This document shows, one piece after another, positions 26,704-34,902 of a stretch of DNA of 37,784 bases (position 1 is the stretch's first letter; each line of letters opens with the position of its first letter). Source of the DNA: Chitinophaga pinensis (GTDB lineage: Bacteria; Bacteroidota; Bacteroidia; Chitinophagales; Chitinophagaceae). The stretch is taken from positions 1 to 37,784 of the forward strand of contig CAMDVD010000039.1 in assembly GCA_945878115.1 (NCBI GenBank), read 5' to 3'. The position numbers were made by a program, and so were the translations under genes. The notes below the pieces were generated by a model, which was not told where the DNA came from, searched no databases, and worked only from the letters and a program-made list of their open reading frames with translations.

Positions 26704-26813
26704 AAGGGTTTCAACCAACTGCCTTAATCATCATGATTTGAAGCGTTGCAATAAATGCAACAGCTAGATTGAATTTAATCGAAAAAACGGAAGAGTTAAA
26801 TCTAACGATTTGC

Positions 26814-26856
26814 TGATGCGTGATACGGTATGATACGCAAATATACGACAACGATA
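26814..26856. repeat. Helically phased GATAC repeats
   Basis: TGATGCG (26814), TGATACG (26821), TGATACG (26831), ATATACG (26841) and ACGATAC (26850) form a cluster, with the middle three exactly 10 bp apart, one DNA turn. Such spacing puts protein sites on one face of the helix, as in operators or iteron-like sites. It lies about 130 bp upstream of the XRE gene promoter. Confidence 0.55.
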
Positions 26857-26988
26857 CTTCACTCTTGCTTGTGTTTACCCACACCTAATTCATTATCTCA
26901 AAATGAATAGCAACTAATCTATATTCGAAATCAAGCCAAACTAATTCCATACAAAAAACAAGGAATTACCCTTTTGAAATATTAATTC

Positions 26989-27017
26989 TTGTTATTATCT
27001 TTCGTTTGTTATTTTTG
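26989..27017 (+). promoter_or_regulatory. Promoter of the XRE regulator and restriction operon
   Basis: TTG at 26989-26991 and TATTTTTG at 27010-27017, with an 18-bp spacer, fit the Bacteroidota consensus. The ATG at 27046 is preceded by GGAGG at 27036-27040, a Shine-Dalgarno sequence that is unusual in this phylum. Confidence 0.55.
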
Positions 27018-27045
27018 TATTAAAATAGACAAGTCGGAGGAAGTT

Positions 27046-27342
27046 ATGGAGAATCTGTTTGGAACTAAAATTAGGTCTTTACGCGAAGCAAGTGGAATAC
27101 TTCAACGCCAGGTAGCATATCATTTAGATATTGACTCCCCTATGCTAAGTAATGTTGAACGAGGAGAACGCAAGGCACGTCGCGAGTGGATACCTAAACT
27201 GGCTCAATTGCTTAAAACCAACGAAGACGAACTGCTTACCGCTTGGTTAGCAGACCGTATTCAAGAACTTGTCCAGGATGAAAAAGTGGCAAAAGACAGT
27301 ATTAAAGCGGTGGCGATAAAAATGGGAATGAAAGTAAAATAA
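27046..27342 (+). CDS. XRE-family HTH regulator of the restriction operon
   Basis: The 98-residue protein has a cro/C1-type HTH near 5-60 (KIRSLREASGILQRQVAYHL, SPMLSNVERGERKAR) and a short C-terminal helix. Small XRE proteins of this type are often found directly before restriction-modification genes, as controller proteins that delay restriction relative to methylation. The ATG at 27046 is chosen because it has a good Shine-Dalgarno and because the longer frame starts with a TTG inside the promoter -33 box. The methyltransferase gene begins 47 bp later. Its target sites have not been shown; the phased repeats upstream are one candidate. Confidence 0.82.
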   Translation: MENLFGTKIRSLREASGILQRQVAYHLDIDSPMLSNVERGERKARREWIPKLAQLLKTNEDELLTAWLADRIQELVQDEKVAKDSIKAVAIKMGMKVK

Positions 27343-27359
27343 TACGGAGAGAGAGGATT

Positions 27360-27383
27360 ATGAACCCTTCGGAGAAAAATTGA
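27360..27383 (+). CDS. Possible seven-residue leader peptide
   Basis: A purine-rich GGAGAGAGAGG stretch precedes ATG at 27360, which opens a tiny frame (MNPSEKN) that stops 6 bp before the methyltransferase ATG. It may tune translation of the next gene or be chance. Confidence 0.2.
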   Translation: MNPSEKN

Positions 27384-27389
27384 AAATAT

Positions 27390-29462
27390 ATGTTTGAACA
27401 AACTTTTAAAAATATTGATGATATCCTATATAAGGATGCTGGTGCGGATAGCGAACTGGACTACATTGAACAAACTTCTTGGGTTTTGTTCTTGCGTTAC
27501 CTTGACCATTTGGAAAGTGAAAAAGCTGATGAATCCGCATTGGAAGGAAAGGAATATAAATATATTCTTGATGAACAATTCCGTTGGCCTAATTGGGCTA
27601 TGCCTAAAACAACAGACGGGAAACTTGACCACCACAAAGCTATGACTGGAACCGATTTGGTGCAGTTTGTTGATTATAAGTTATTCCCTTATTTGGCAGG
27701 TTTTAAAGCAAAATCAATTGACAACCCGAAGTCTATTGAATATAAAATCGGGGAGATTTTTAGCGAACTCAATAACAAAATTAAAAGTGGCTATAATCTT
27801 CGTGAGATTATTGAAATGACTGATGAACTGCCTTTCGGCAGTTCTAAAGACAAGCACGAACTTAGCCACTTGTATGAAACCAAAATCAAAAATATGGGTA
27901 ATGCTGGTCGCAATGGCGGGCAGTATTATACGCCACGACCTTTGATTCGTGCCATTATTGAAGTTCTGAATCCACAAATTGGTGAAAAGATTTATGATTC
28001 AGCTTGCGGAAGTGCGGGGTTCTTATGCGAAGCATACGCTTACATGTATGACCGCATGGAGAAATCAACCACTAATCTAAAAACGCTTCAAGAAAACACA
28101 CTCTACGGAAAAGAGAAAAAGAACTTGGCTTACATTATTGGAGTAATGAACATGATTTTGCACGGCATTGAAGCACCAAACATCATTCACACCAATACGC
28201 TGACAGAGAATATCAGAGATATTCAGGAAAAAGACCGTTACCATGTAATCCTTGCCAATCCTCCATTTGGCGGCAAGGAAAGAAAAGAAGTTCAACAGAA
28301 TTTCGACATAAAAACAAGTGAAACTGCTTTTCTATTTTTACAACATTTTATTAAGAGTTTAAAAGTGGGTGGCCGAGCTGGAATTGTTGTTAAGAATACA
28401 GTTTTAAATAATAGTGATAATTCTACTGTTAACCTTAGACGATATCTATTAGAAACTTGTAATCTACATACAATACTCGATATGCCTGCTGGAACTTTTT
28501 TAGGTGCAGGAGTTAAAACAGTAGTTCTCTTTTTTACAAAAGGAGAACCTACTAAGTCTATTTGGTATTATCAGTTAGATGCAGGAAGAAATATGGGGAA
28601 AACAAACCCATTAAATGACTTTGATATGAAGGCTTTCATCAAATATCAGAAAACCAAAGAAACTTCATTGCAAAGCTGGACAGCTGAGATAAAAGATATT
28701 AATAAGTCAACTTTTGATTTAAGTGTGAAGAACCCTAATAAACAAAATGTAATTGATATAAAAAGTCCATATTTAATAAAACAAGAAATTCAGGAATTAG
28801 ATGAATCCGGAAATGAAATTCTAATGAATGTATATAATTACTTAGAGCATACATTTAAAGAACTTGAATCAGAATTCCCTGCCAAGAAAATTGAAGATGT
28901 TTGTAAAGTTATTGCAGGTCAGTCGCCTGAAGGGAAATATTATAATTCCGAAGGGAAAGGAATGCCATTCTATCAAGGCAAAAAAGAATTCACTTCGAAA
29001 TATATTGGGGAACCTACGACTTGGACAACTGATATTACCAAGGAAGCTGAGAAAGATGATGTTTTGATGTCCGTGAGAGCACCTGTTGGTCCTGTAAACT
29101 TTGCTACTCAAAAATGTTGCATTGGTCGTGGCCTTGCAGCCATTAGAGCAACAAATCAAATTGACAAAGAATTTCTTTTTTACTATTTTCTGAAAAATGA
29201 AAAGGAAATCACTGGGAATGAAGGTGCAGTTTTTAATTCAATCAATAAAACGCAAATTGAAAATTTAATAATACCTGTTCCACCAATTGAAATACAACGA
29301 GAAATAGTAAATAGTTTGAATTTACTTTTTGAAGATTTAGATTCATTAGAAGAATTATATCTGAATAAAGTGGATAAAATTAAAGAATTAAAAATGTCAA
29401 TAATGCACTCAGCTTATTATGTTAACAGTAAAAGTAAAAATTTGGCGGATGCTAAATCATGA
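27390..29462 (+). CDS. hsdM: Type I restriction methyltransferase fused to a single specificity domain
   Basis: The 690-residue chain joins an N6-adenine methyltransferase to a half specificity subunit. The HsdM part has the N-terminal helical domain (YIEQTSWVLFLRYLDHLE), NGGQYYTPRPL at 175, the AdoMet-binding motif DSACGSAGFL at 203 and the catalytic NPPF at 290. From about 497 (KIEDVCKVIAGQSPEGKYYN) there is one target-recognition domain and its flanking helix (IIPVPPIEIQREIVNSLN), ending in a coiled stretch at about 645-675. Normal HsdS has two such domains; one domain suggests dimerisation to read a palindromic site, as with truncated HsdS proteins and some type IIB enzymes. The OLD nuclease gene follows after 37 bp. 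Confidence 0.9.
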   Translation: MFEQTFKNIDDILYKDAGADSELDYIEQTSWVLFLRYLDHLESEKADESALEGKEYKYILDEQFRWPNWAMPKTTDGKLDHHKAMTGTDLVQFVDYKLFPYLAGFKAKSIDNPKSIEYKIGEIFSELNNKIKSGYNLREIIEMTDELPFGSSKDKHELSHLYETKIKNMGNAGRNGGQYYTPRPLIRAIIEVLNPQIGEKIYDSACGSAGFLCEAYAYMYDRMEKSTTNLKTLQENTLYGKEKKNLAYIIGVMNMILHGIEAPNIIHTNTLTENIRDIQEKDRYHVILANPPFGGKERKEVQQNFDIKTSETAFLFLQHFIKSLKVGGRAGIVVKNTVLNNSDNSTVNLRRYLLETCNLHTILDMPAGTFLGAGVKTVVLFFTKGEPTKSIWYYQLDAGRNMGKTNPLNDFDMKAFIKYQKTKETSLQSWTAEIKDINKSTFDLSVKNPNKQNVIDIKSPYLIKQEIQELDESGNEILMNVYNYLEHTFKELESEFPAKKIEDVCKVIAGQSPEGKYYNSEGKGMPFYQGKKEFTSKYIGEPTTWTTDITKEAEKDDVLMSVRAPVGPVNFATQKCCIGRGLAAIRATNQIDKEFLFYYFLKNEKEITGNEGAVFNSINKTQIENLIIPVPPIEIQREIVNSLNLLFEDLDSLEELYLNKVDKIKELKMSIMHSAYYVNSKSKNLADAKS

Positions 29463-29499
29463 ATGCAATTGCCTAAAATAAATTAACATAATCTGAATA

Positions 29500-31272
29500 A
29501 TGGCACATATACTTTCGGAAATAACAATTAGAAATTTCAAATCAATCAGAACTGAAACTTTTGAGCTATCTGAATTTACACCACTTGTTGGCTATAACAA
29601 TGCTGGTAAATCAAATATGCTTGAAGCCATTAAATGGCTTTTAAGAAAAACTGCTTTAGGTGATTCTTCATTTCATGATATTACATTACCAGTTGAAATG
29701 GAAGGTTTAATAACAGGCATCACACAAGTCATATTAGACCAATTGCCAGAGAATCAAAGAACATCAATTCAACCATTTCTAAGTAACGATTCACTTTCTA
29801 TAAAAAGAGTGCAACCACTCCCAAATGTTGCAGTAGCACAAATTAGATTATTAGTAAAAGACCCTGCAAATATTGGCACAGCAAATGAATGGCGTGCAAA
29901 TCCTACAGGTCTTGACCAAGCAATACAAGCACTATTCCCAGAGCCAATCCATATTGGAGCAATGGAAAATGCCGAAGAAGATGTAAGTAAAAGCAAAAAC
30001 ACGACTACAATCGGAAAGTTACTTGCTGAAATAATAGGCCCAATACAAACAAGTTATAGCACACAGGTTCAAACTGCGTTAGACGGAATAAAAGAATTGT
30101 TAGATGTTGACGGCACTGCAAGAGCAGCTGAATTAACGGCTTTTGATACAGCAGTTAGTGGAAAAGTTGAATCTTTTTTCCCAGGCGTAAATATTAAAGT
30201 ACATGTTCCAACCCCCGAATTGAAAGAAGTATTTTCAAAAGGAACAATTAAGGTGTTTGAAAATCTTAATCCTGCTGGTAGAGATGTTTCAGCACTTGGA
30301 CATGGTGCACAACGTTCAATCCAAATGGCTTTAGTTCGCCATTTAGCAGACATTAAAAGAGATTCAGGAACACAAACATCAAATACAATCTTACTAATTG
30401 ATGAACCTGAATTGTATTTACATCCACAAGCAATTGAAGTTTTACGAGATGCACTCAAAACCCTTTCTACACAGGGTTATCAAGTAATATTTTCGACACA
30501 TTCTCCATTCATGATAACATCAAAGGATGTTGGAAATACTTTACTCATAAGAAAAAACGATACACTTGGTACGCACAAAAGAAATTCACTAAAAGCGGCA
30601 ATACCAGCAGTTGTAACAACCGCACCAAGCCAATTGGAATTGATTTTTTCATTAAGTCATTCATCAAACATTCTCTTTTCTGAAAGGGTAATTTTAGCAG
30701 AAGGAACAACTGAGAATAGATTAATGCCTTCAATAATTCAAAAAGTTACATCAAGAACCGTTGGACTGCATAAAACGGCTTTTGTTGCGATGGGTGGTTC
30801 AGGCAACACTAGAAAAGCAATGTTGGTTTTGAATACAATGGATATTCCTACCAGAGCAATTGTCGATTTGGATTTTGCCTTAAAGAATGGTGAAAGGGAT
30901 GGTTTTCTAACTGTGGGTGATGTTGATGTTGCAGCGATTCAAGCACATTTAACAACAATTGCACCGACACACGCAATAACATTAAATGCTGGTTGGCCTA
31001 CAAACAGTTCAATGTCTGCTGCTGATGCATTTAGACTTTTAGCAAGAGAAGCAGCAATTCAACCAAACCTTGTTTCACTTAAAGCAAAAATGCAAGCAGT
31101 AGGAATTTATGTTTGGACAAAGGGAACTATTGAAGACCATTTGGGTGGCATTCCAAAAAATGAATCAGGTTGGGCAAATTTCAACGCAAGGTTAGACACA
31201 GAAGATTTGAATGTGATTATTCCAAGCGACCATAGCGAAATAACAGATTTAGTAACGTGGTTAATTTCATAG
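29500..31272 (+). CDS. OLD-family ATP-dependent nuclease (AAA ATPase plus TOPRIM)
   Basis: The 590-residue protein has an ABC/SMC-like ATPase domain with Walker A GYNNAGKS at 31-38, Walker B LLIDEPELYLHP around Asp301/Glu302 and an FSTHSPFMI switch histidine. A C-terminal TOPRIM nuclease domain follows, with the glutamate at 401 (ILAEGTTENR) and the DLD pair at 456-458. This is the arrangement of P2 OLD and of Gabija GajA. The gene lies between the methylase and hsdR genes, 37 bp after the former and 1 bp before the latter, so it is part of the same transcript. It may degrade phage DNA or respond to nucleotide depletion, as GajA does; no UvrD-type helicase partner is present. Catalytic residues look complete. 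Confidence 0.86.
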   Translation: MAHILSEITIRNFKSIRTETFELSEFTPLVGYNNAGKSNMLEAIKWLLRKTALGDSSFHDITLPVEMEGLITGITQVILDQLPENQRTSIQPFLSNDSLSIKRVQPLPNVAVAQIRLLVKDPANIGTANEWRANPTGLDQAIQALFPEPIHIGAMENAEEDVSKSKNTTTIGKLLAEIIGPIQTSYSTQVQTALDGIKELLDVDGTARAAELTAFDTAVSGKVESFFPGVNIKVHVPTPELKEVFSKGTIKVFENLNPAGRDVSALGHGAQRSIQMALVRHLADIKRDSGTQTSNTILLIDEPELYLHPQAIEVLRDALKTLSTQGYQVIFSTHSPFMITSKDVGNTLLIRKNDTLGTHKRNSLKAAIPAVVTTAPSQLELIFSLSHSSNILFSERVILAEGTTENRLMPSIIQKVTSRTVGLHKTAFVAMGGSGNTRKAMLVLNTMDIPTRAIVDLDFALKNGERDGFLTVGDVDVAAIQAHLTTIAPTHAITLNAGWPTNSSMSAADAFRLLAREAAIQPNLVSLKAKMQAVGIYVWTKGTIEDHLGGIPKNESGWANFNARLDTEDLNVIIPSDHSEITDLVTWLIS

Positions 31273-31273
31273 T

Positions 31274-33658
31274 ATGAACGAAACCGAAACAAGAGCAGAA
31301 TTAATAGACCCTGTTTTAAGAGCAGCAGGTTGGGGCGTTGTTGAAGGCAGTCGCATACGCATGGAATTTCCTATCAATAAAGGTCGTTTAATTGGTCATG
31401 GTCAGCGTAGCAAACCCGACAAAGCAGATTATGTTTTGCAATTCAAAAACAGAAATCTTGCAGTAATTGAAGCCAAAGCGAGAGATAAATATTATACCGA
31501 AGGTGTTGGACAGGCCAAAGACTATGCGGGAAAATTGCAGGTTCGTTTTTCATACAGCACCAACGGCTTAAAGATTTACCACATAGACATGCAAGAAGGA
31601 CTGGAAGGTGATGTAACTTCCTATCCTACTCCTGACGAATTGTGGGAAATGACTTTTGGAGAACAAAGCAAACTCCAACCACTTTCAGCCGTTTGGCGAG
31701 ACAAATTACTTTCCGTTCCATTTGAAGACCGTGGCGGAACATGGCAACCACGCTACTATCAAGAAAACGCCATTACCAAAGTTTTAGAAGCCGTTGCCAA
31801 TGATCAACAACGCATTTTATTAACCCTTGCCACAGGAACAGGAAAAACGGCAATTGCTTTTCAAATTGCATGGAAACTGTTTCAGGCAAAATGGAATATC
31901 AACAAAGACGGACACCGAAGCCCAAGAATTTTATTCTTAGCCGACAGAAATATTTTGGCTGACCAAGCTTTCAACGCTTTTTCAGTTTTTGAAGAAGATG
32001 CTTTGGTTCGTATCAACCCAAGCGATATCAAGAAAAAGGGCAAAGTGCCAAAGAATGGAAGCGTGTTTTTTACAATCTTCCAAACCTTTATGAGTGGGCC
32101 AAATGATACGCCATATTTTGGCGACTATCCAAAAGACTTTTTTGATTTTATAATCATTGACGAGTGTCACCGTGGCGGAGCCAATGACGAAAGCAGTTGG
32201 AGAGCTATTATGGAATACTTCAAACCAGCCGTTCAGTTAGGTTTGACAGCAACGCCAAAGCGAACAATTAACGCAGACACTTACGATTATTTCGGTGAGC
32301 CAGTTTATGTTTATTCATTGAAAGAAGGTATCAACGATGGTTTCCTAACGCCTTTCAAAGTCAAACAAATTGATACAACTATTGACGAATATGTTTTCAC
32401 TTCTGACGACACAGTTGTAGAAGGAGAAATAGAAGAAGGAAAACGCTACACCGAAGCGGAAATGAATCGCTTAATTGAAATTAAGGAACGGGAAGAATAC
32501 AGAGTAAAAATATTTATGAGCCTCATAAACCAAAACGAAAAGACTTTGGTTTTTTGTGCTACACAATTGCATGCTTTGGCAATTCGTGATTTAATAAATC
32601 AATTTGCAACAACTAAAAATCCAAATTACTGCCATAGAGTTACAGCCGATGATGGAAAAATTGGGGAACAACATTTAAGAGATTTTCAAGACAACGAAAA
32701 AAGTATTCCTACCATTCTTACAACATCGCAAAAATTAAGTACTGGTGTTGATGCACCCGAAGTGAGAAACATTGTTTTGCTTCGTCCTATAAATTCAATG
32801 ATTGAGTTTAAACAAATCATTGGTCGTGGAACTCGTTTATTTGACGGCAAAGATTATTTCACAATTTACGACTTTGTAAAAGCACATCATCATTTCAGCG
32901 ATCCTGAATGGGACGGAGAGCCAGAAGAACCAACAGAGCCAACGCCAAGACCACCAAAAGAACCATGTAAAAGCTGCGGACAAACTCCTTGTATTTGTGC
33001 AAAAGAACCAGACCCTGAACCATGTCCTGTTTGCGGTTATGCTTATTGTCGTTGCGACACACCGCCAAGACGAATGGTGAAAGTGAAATTGGCTGACGGG
33101 AAAGTTCGACAGTTTCAACACATGATTAGCACTTTGTTTTATAGCCCTGACGGCAGACCAATTTCAGCAGAAGAATTTTTGCAATCACTTTTCGGAGCAT
33201 TGCCCGAATTATTTAAAAGCGAAGATGAATTGAGAACAATTTGGAGTAAACCTGATACAAGAAAAAAACTGTTAGAAGAACTGACTGAGAAAGGTTTTGC
33301 AAAACAACAGTTGACAGAGTTTCAAAAAATTCTGAATGCTGAAAACAGCGATATGTATGATGTTTTAGCTTACATCGCTTTTCATTCTGACATTTTAGAA
33401 AGAGCAACAAGAGCAGACAAAGCAAAAATCCACTTAGACAATTATGACCCAAAACAGCAAGAGTTTTTAAACTTCGTATTGAGCCAGTATGTAAAACAAG
33501 GCGTTGAAGAATTGGACGATTCTAAAATAGGAGATCTTTTAATTTTGAAATATAATGCAATTGCAGATGCAAAAAAGGAATTAGGAGATATTCCATCTAT
33601 CAGAAATGCTTTTATTGGATTTCAAACCTATCTATACAATAACAGAATCGCCCTTTAA
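31274..33658 (+). CDS. hsdR: Type I restriction endonuclease subunit R (EcoEI-like)
   Basis: The 794-residue HsdR cuts DNA after ATP-driven translocation. The N-terminal nuclease domain (residues 1-120) has the PD-ExK-like KADYVLQ....AVIEAKARD. The superfamily 2 motor follows, with Walker A LATGTGKT (to 192), DECH at 296-299, LGLTATPKR and the late motif IIGRGTRL. A cysteine-rich insert at 565-594 holds two copies of CxxCx4CxC. The C-terminal helical part ends in AFIGFQTYLYNNRIAL, as in EcoEI-type subunits that bind the methylase. It starts 1 bp after the OLD gene and is followed after 2 bp by the TIR gene. With the fused M-S protein it completes a type I system. Confidence 0.92.
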   Translation: MNETETRAELIDPVLRAAGWGVVEGSRIRMEFPINKGRLIGHGQRSKPDKADYVLQFKNRNLAVIEAKARDKYYTEGVGQAKDYAGKLQVRFSYSTNGLKIYHIDMQEGLEGDVTSYPTPDELWEMTFGEQSKLQPLSAVWRDKLLSVPFEDRGGTWQPRYYQENAITKVLEAVANDQQRILLTLATGTGKTAIAFQIAWKLFQAKWNINKDGHRSPRILFLADRNILADQAFNAFSVFEEDALVRINPSDIKKKGKVPKNGSVFFTIFQTFMSGPNDTPYFGDYPKDFFDFIIIDECHRGGANDESSWRAIMEYFKPAVQLGLTATPKRTINADTYDYFGEPVYVYSLKEGINDGFLTPFKVKQIDTTIDEYVFTSDDTVVEGEIEEGKRYTEAEMNRLIEIKEREEYRVKIFMSLINQNEKTLVFCATQLHALAIRDLINQFATTKNPNYCHRVTADDGKIGEQHLRDFQDNEKSIPTILTTSQKLSTGVDAPEVRNIVLLRPINSMIEFKQIIGRGTRLFDGKDYFTIYDFVKAHHHFSDPEWDGEPEEPTEPTPRPPKEPCKSCGQTPCICAKEPDPEPCPVCGYAYCRCDTPPRRMVKVKLADGKVRQFQHMISTLFYSPDGRPISAEEFLQSLFGALPELFKSEDELRTIWSKPDTRKKLLEELTEKGFAKQQLTEFQKILNAENSDMYDVLAYIAFHSDILERATRADKAKIHLDNYDPKQQEFLNFVLSQYVKQGVEELDDSKIGDLLILKYNAIADAKKELGDIPSIRNAFIGFQTYLYNNRIAL

Positions 33659-33660
33659 TT

Positions 33661-34194
33661 ATGAATATTTTTTTAAGCCATGCAATAGCAGACAAAACTA
33701 TAATAGAGAATATTGAAAAAACTTTAAAGCCTTATGGCCTGAATTTTTTCATTGCGGAACATACTCGTTCAGTTGATTCATCCATTACTGAAAAAATTGA
33801 AGCAATGATTCAAAAATCAAATATTGGCTTGGTACTACTCACAGAAAAAGGGTACAATTCACATTTTGTACAACAAGAAATAGGCTACCTAAAAAGCCAA
33901 AGGAAGCCATTTATTCAAGTAATTCAAATGGGCTTTGAAAATCAAATTAAAGGATTCAATTACGGCAAAGATTACATTCAACTCGACCCCAACAATACAG
34001 ATGCAGCTTTAGAAGAAATTAAAAAAGACCTTTTAAAATTTCGCAAAAAAATCATTACTCAAAATAAAATTAAGCAAGACCAAATTATTGCAATTCAAAA
34101 AGCAGAAGCCCAACGTAAAAAACAAAATGAAAATACTGCATTAGGTATTTTAGCCGGATTACTGGTACTTGCTATTGCATCGGAAAATAAATAA
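33661..34194 (+). CDS. TIR-domain protein with C-terminal membrane segment
   Basis: The 177-residue protein starts with a TIR-like fold: NIFLSHAIADKTIIENI (strand A and helix A), LNFFIAEHTRSVDSSI, KSNIGLVLLTEKGYNSHF and QQEIGYLKSQRKPFIQVIQ. Glu73 in QQEI sits where bacterial TIR NADases have the catalytic glutamate. A charged coil (about 125-160) links to a hydrophobic end, ALGILAGLLVLAI (161-173), which could anchor it in the inner membrane. TIR effectors in defence cleave NAD or make signalling nucleotides. The gene starts 2 bp after hsdR, so it is cotranscribed with the restriction system. Whether it cleaves NAD is not shown; there is no SIR2 or caspase partner. Confidence 0.78.
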   Translation: MNIFLSHAIADKTIIENIEKTLKPYGLNFFIAEHTRSVDSSITEKIEAMIQKSNIGLVLLTEKGYNSHFVQQEIGYLKSQRKPFIQVIQMGFENQIKGFNYGKDYIQLDPNNTDAALEEIKKDLLKFRKKIITQNKIKQDQIIAIQKAEAQRKKQNENTALGILAGLLVLAIASENK

Positions 34195-34205
34195 ACCCTC
34201 TTGGA

Positions 34206-34841
34206 GTGGTGTCCAAAAAGAAAAAAACACAAAGTTTCTATAATAAGATGACACTAATAATTGAAGGCGCAATTGGATTTATGCTCAAAGTTCTAAAGAA
34301 TGGCTTTGATACTGCGCCTTTTAAAAATGAATTTGATGCAATTCGGCATGGTGACTATGCAGCATTTTTAAGAATTATTGGAGGTGATATTCCTTTCATG
34401 GTTATATATAGTAACGGAAAAATTCGTACAGAAGAAAGCAATTCCAATTATGAATTTGATTTTGAAGGACTTTTTAAATCAGGCCCTTCACTGAAGAAAT
34501 TTCTAATTTCATGTTATAATCAATATGGCGAAATAAAAGATTTAGATTTAGATGATGTGACTTTTCAAAAATGTGCAGTTTTTGAAATTGCGATTCGAAT
34601 GCATGCAAACAATGCAAACCTGCTTCCTAAAGCAAAGAGAACGAAACTTGAGCAAGCGATAAATCTTTTATGTGCTCATAAAGAAATAACAAATGACGAA
34701 AAGAATTTATTGCATGAGGGGAGAAAATTCATCAATAAAATAAAGCACCATAAGAATAATTCTTATGATTGGAAAATTGGGGTAAAAAAATTTGAAAGCG
34801 CATTTCAAGTTTTAGAAAAATGGAGCATTCTAATTATTTAA
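34206..34841 (+). CDS. Unrecognised protein with HEPN-like motif
   Basis: No family is recognised in this 211-residue protein. It has a lysine-rich N-terminus, a mixed alpha/beta first half (GAIGFMLKVLKNGF, DIPFMVIYSNGKI) and a helical second half. Near the end EGRKFINKIKHHKNNS resembles the RNK(I/V)xHH pattern of HEPN RNases, but the expected Arg is Ile, so this is weak. The start is GTG at 34206, 11 bp after the TIR stop; ATG at 34248 would drop the Lys-rich tail. It is the last gene of the defence operon, and the next gene converges on it. Its position suggests a partner, regulator or immunity role for the TIR protein. Confidence 0.65.
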   Translation: MVSKKKKTQSFYNKMTLIIEGAIGFMLKVLKNGFDTAPFKNEFDAIRHGDYAAFLRIIGGDIPFMVIYSNGKIRTEESNSNYEFDFEGLFKSGPSLKKFLISCYNQYGEIKDLDLDDVTFQKCAVFEIAIRMHANNANLLPKAKRTKLEQAINLLCAHKEITNDEKNLLHEGRKFINKIKHHKNNSYDWKIGVKKFESAFQVLEKWSILII

Positions 34842-34902
34842 AATGGAAAATCACAGTAAATCCCACGGAATCTTCGAAATCCATGGTAATTACGTGGTAA
34901 AA

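Larger units (their letters stand above)
26704..27045. other. Gene-free gap between the AbiE pair and the restriction operon
   Basis: This 342-bp gap has no open frame of note. It holds a 10-bp phased repeat (26814-26856) and the promoter of the XRE regulator (26989-27017). No terminator with a T-run was seen after the toxin gene. Confidence 0.6.

Noticed and set aside
26745-26761. GTTGCA/TGCAAC hairpin after the toxin gene
   Set aside because: A 6-bp stem with no T-run; too weak to call a terminator.
29500-31272. Gabija system
   Set aside because: The OLD protein resembles GajA, but no UvrD/PcrA-type helicase (GajB) lies next to it; the neighbours are restriction genes.
33661-34194. Thoeris system
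   Set aside because: A TIR protein is present, but there is no SIR2 (ThsA) effector, and the TIR sequence does not look like the ThsB group.
34863-34897. Possible two-way terminator between the convergent 211-residue and HTH genes
   Set aside because: Only a 5-bp CCACG/CGTGG match with imperfect inner pairing and no T-run on either side.
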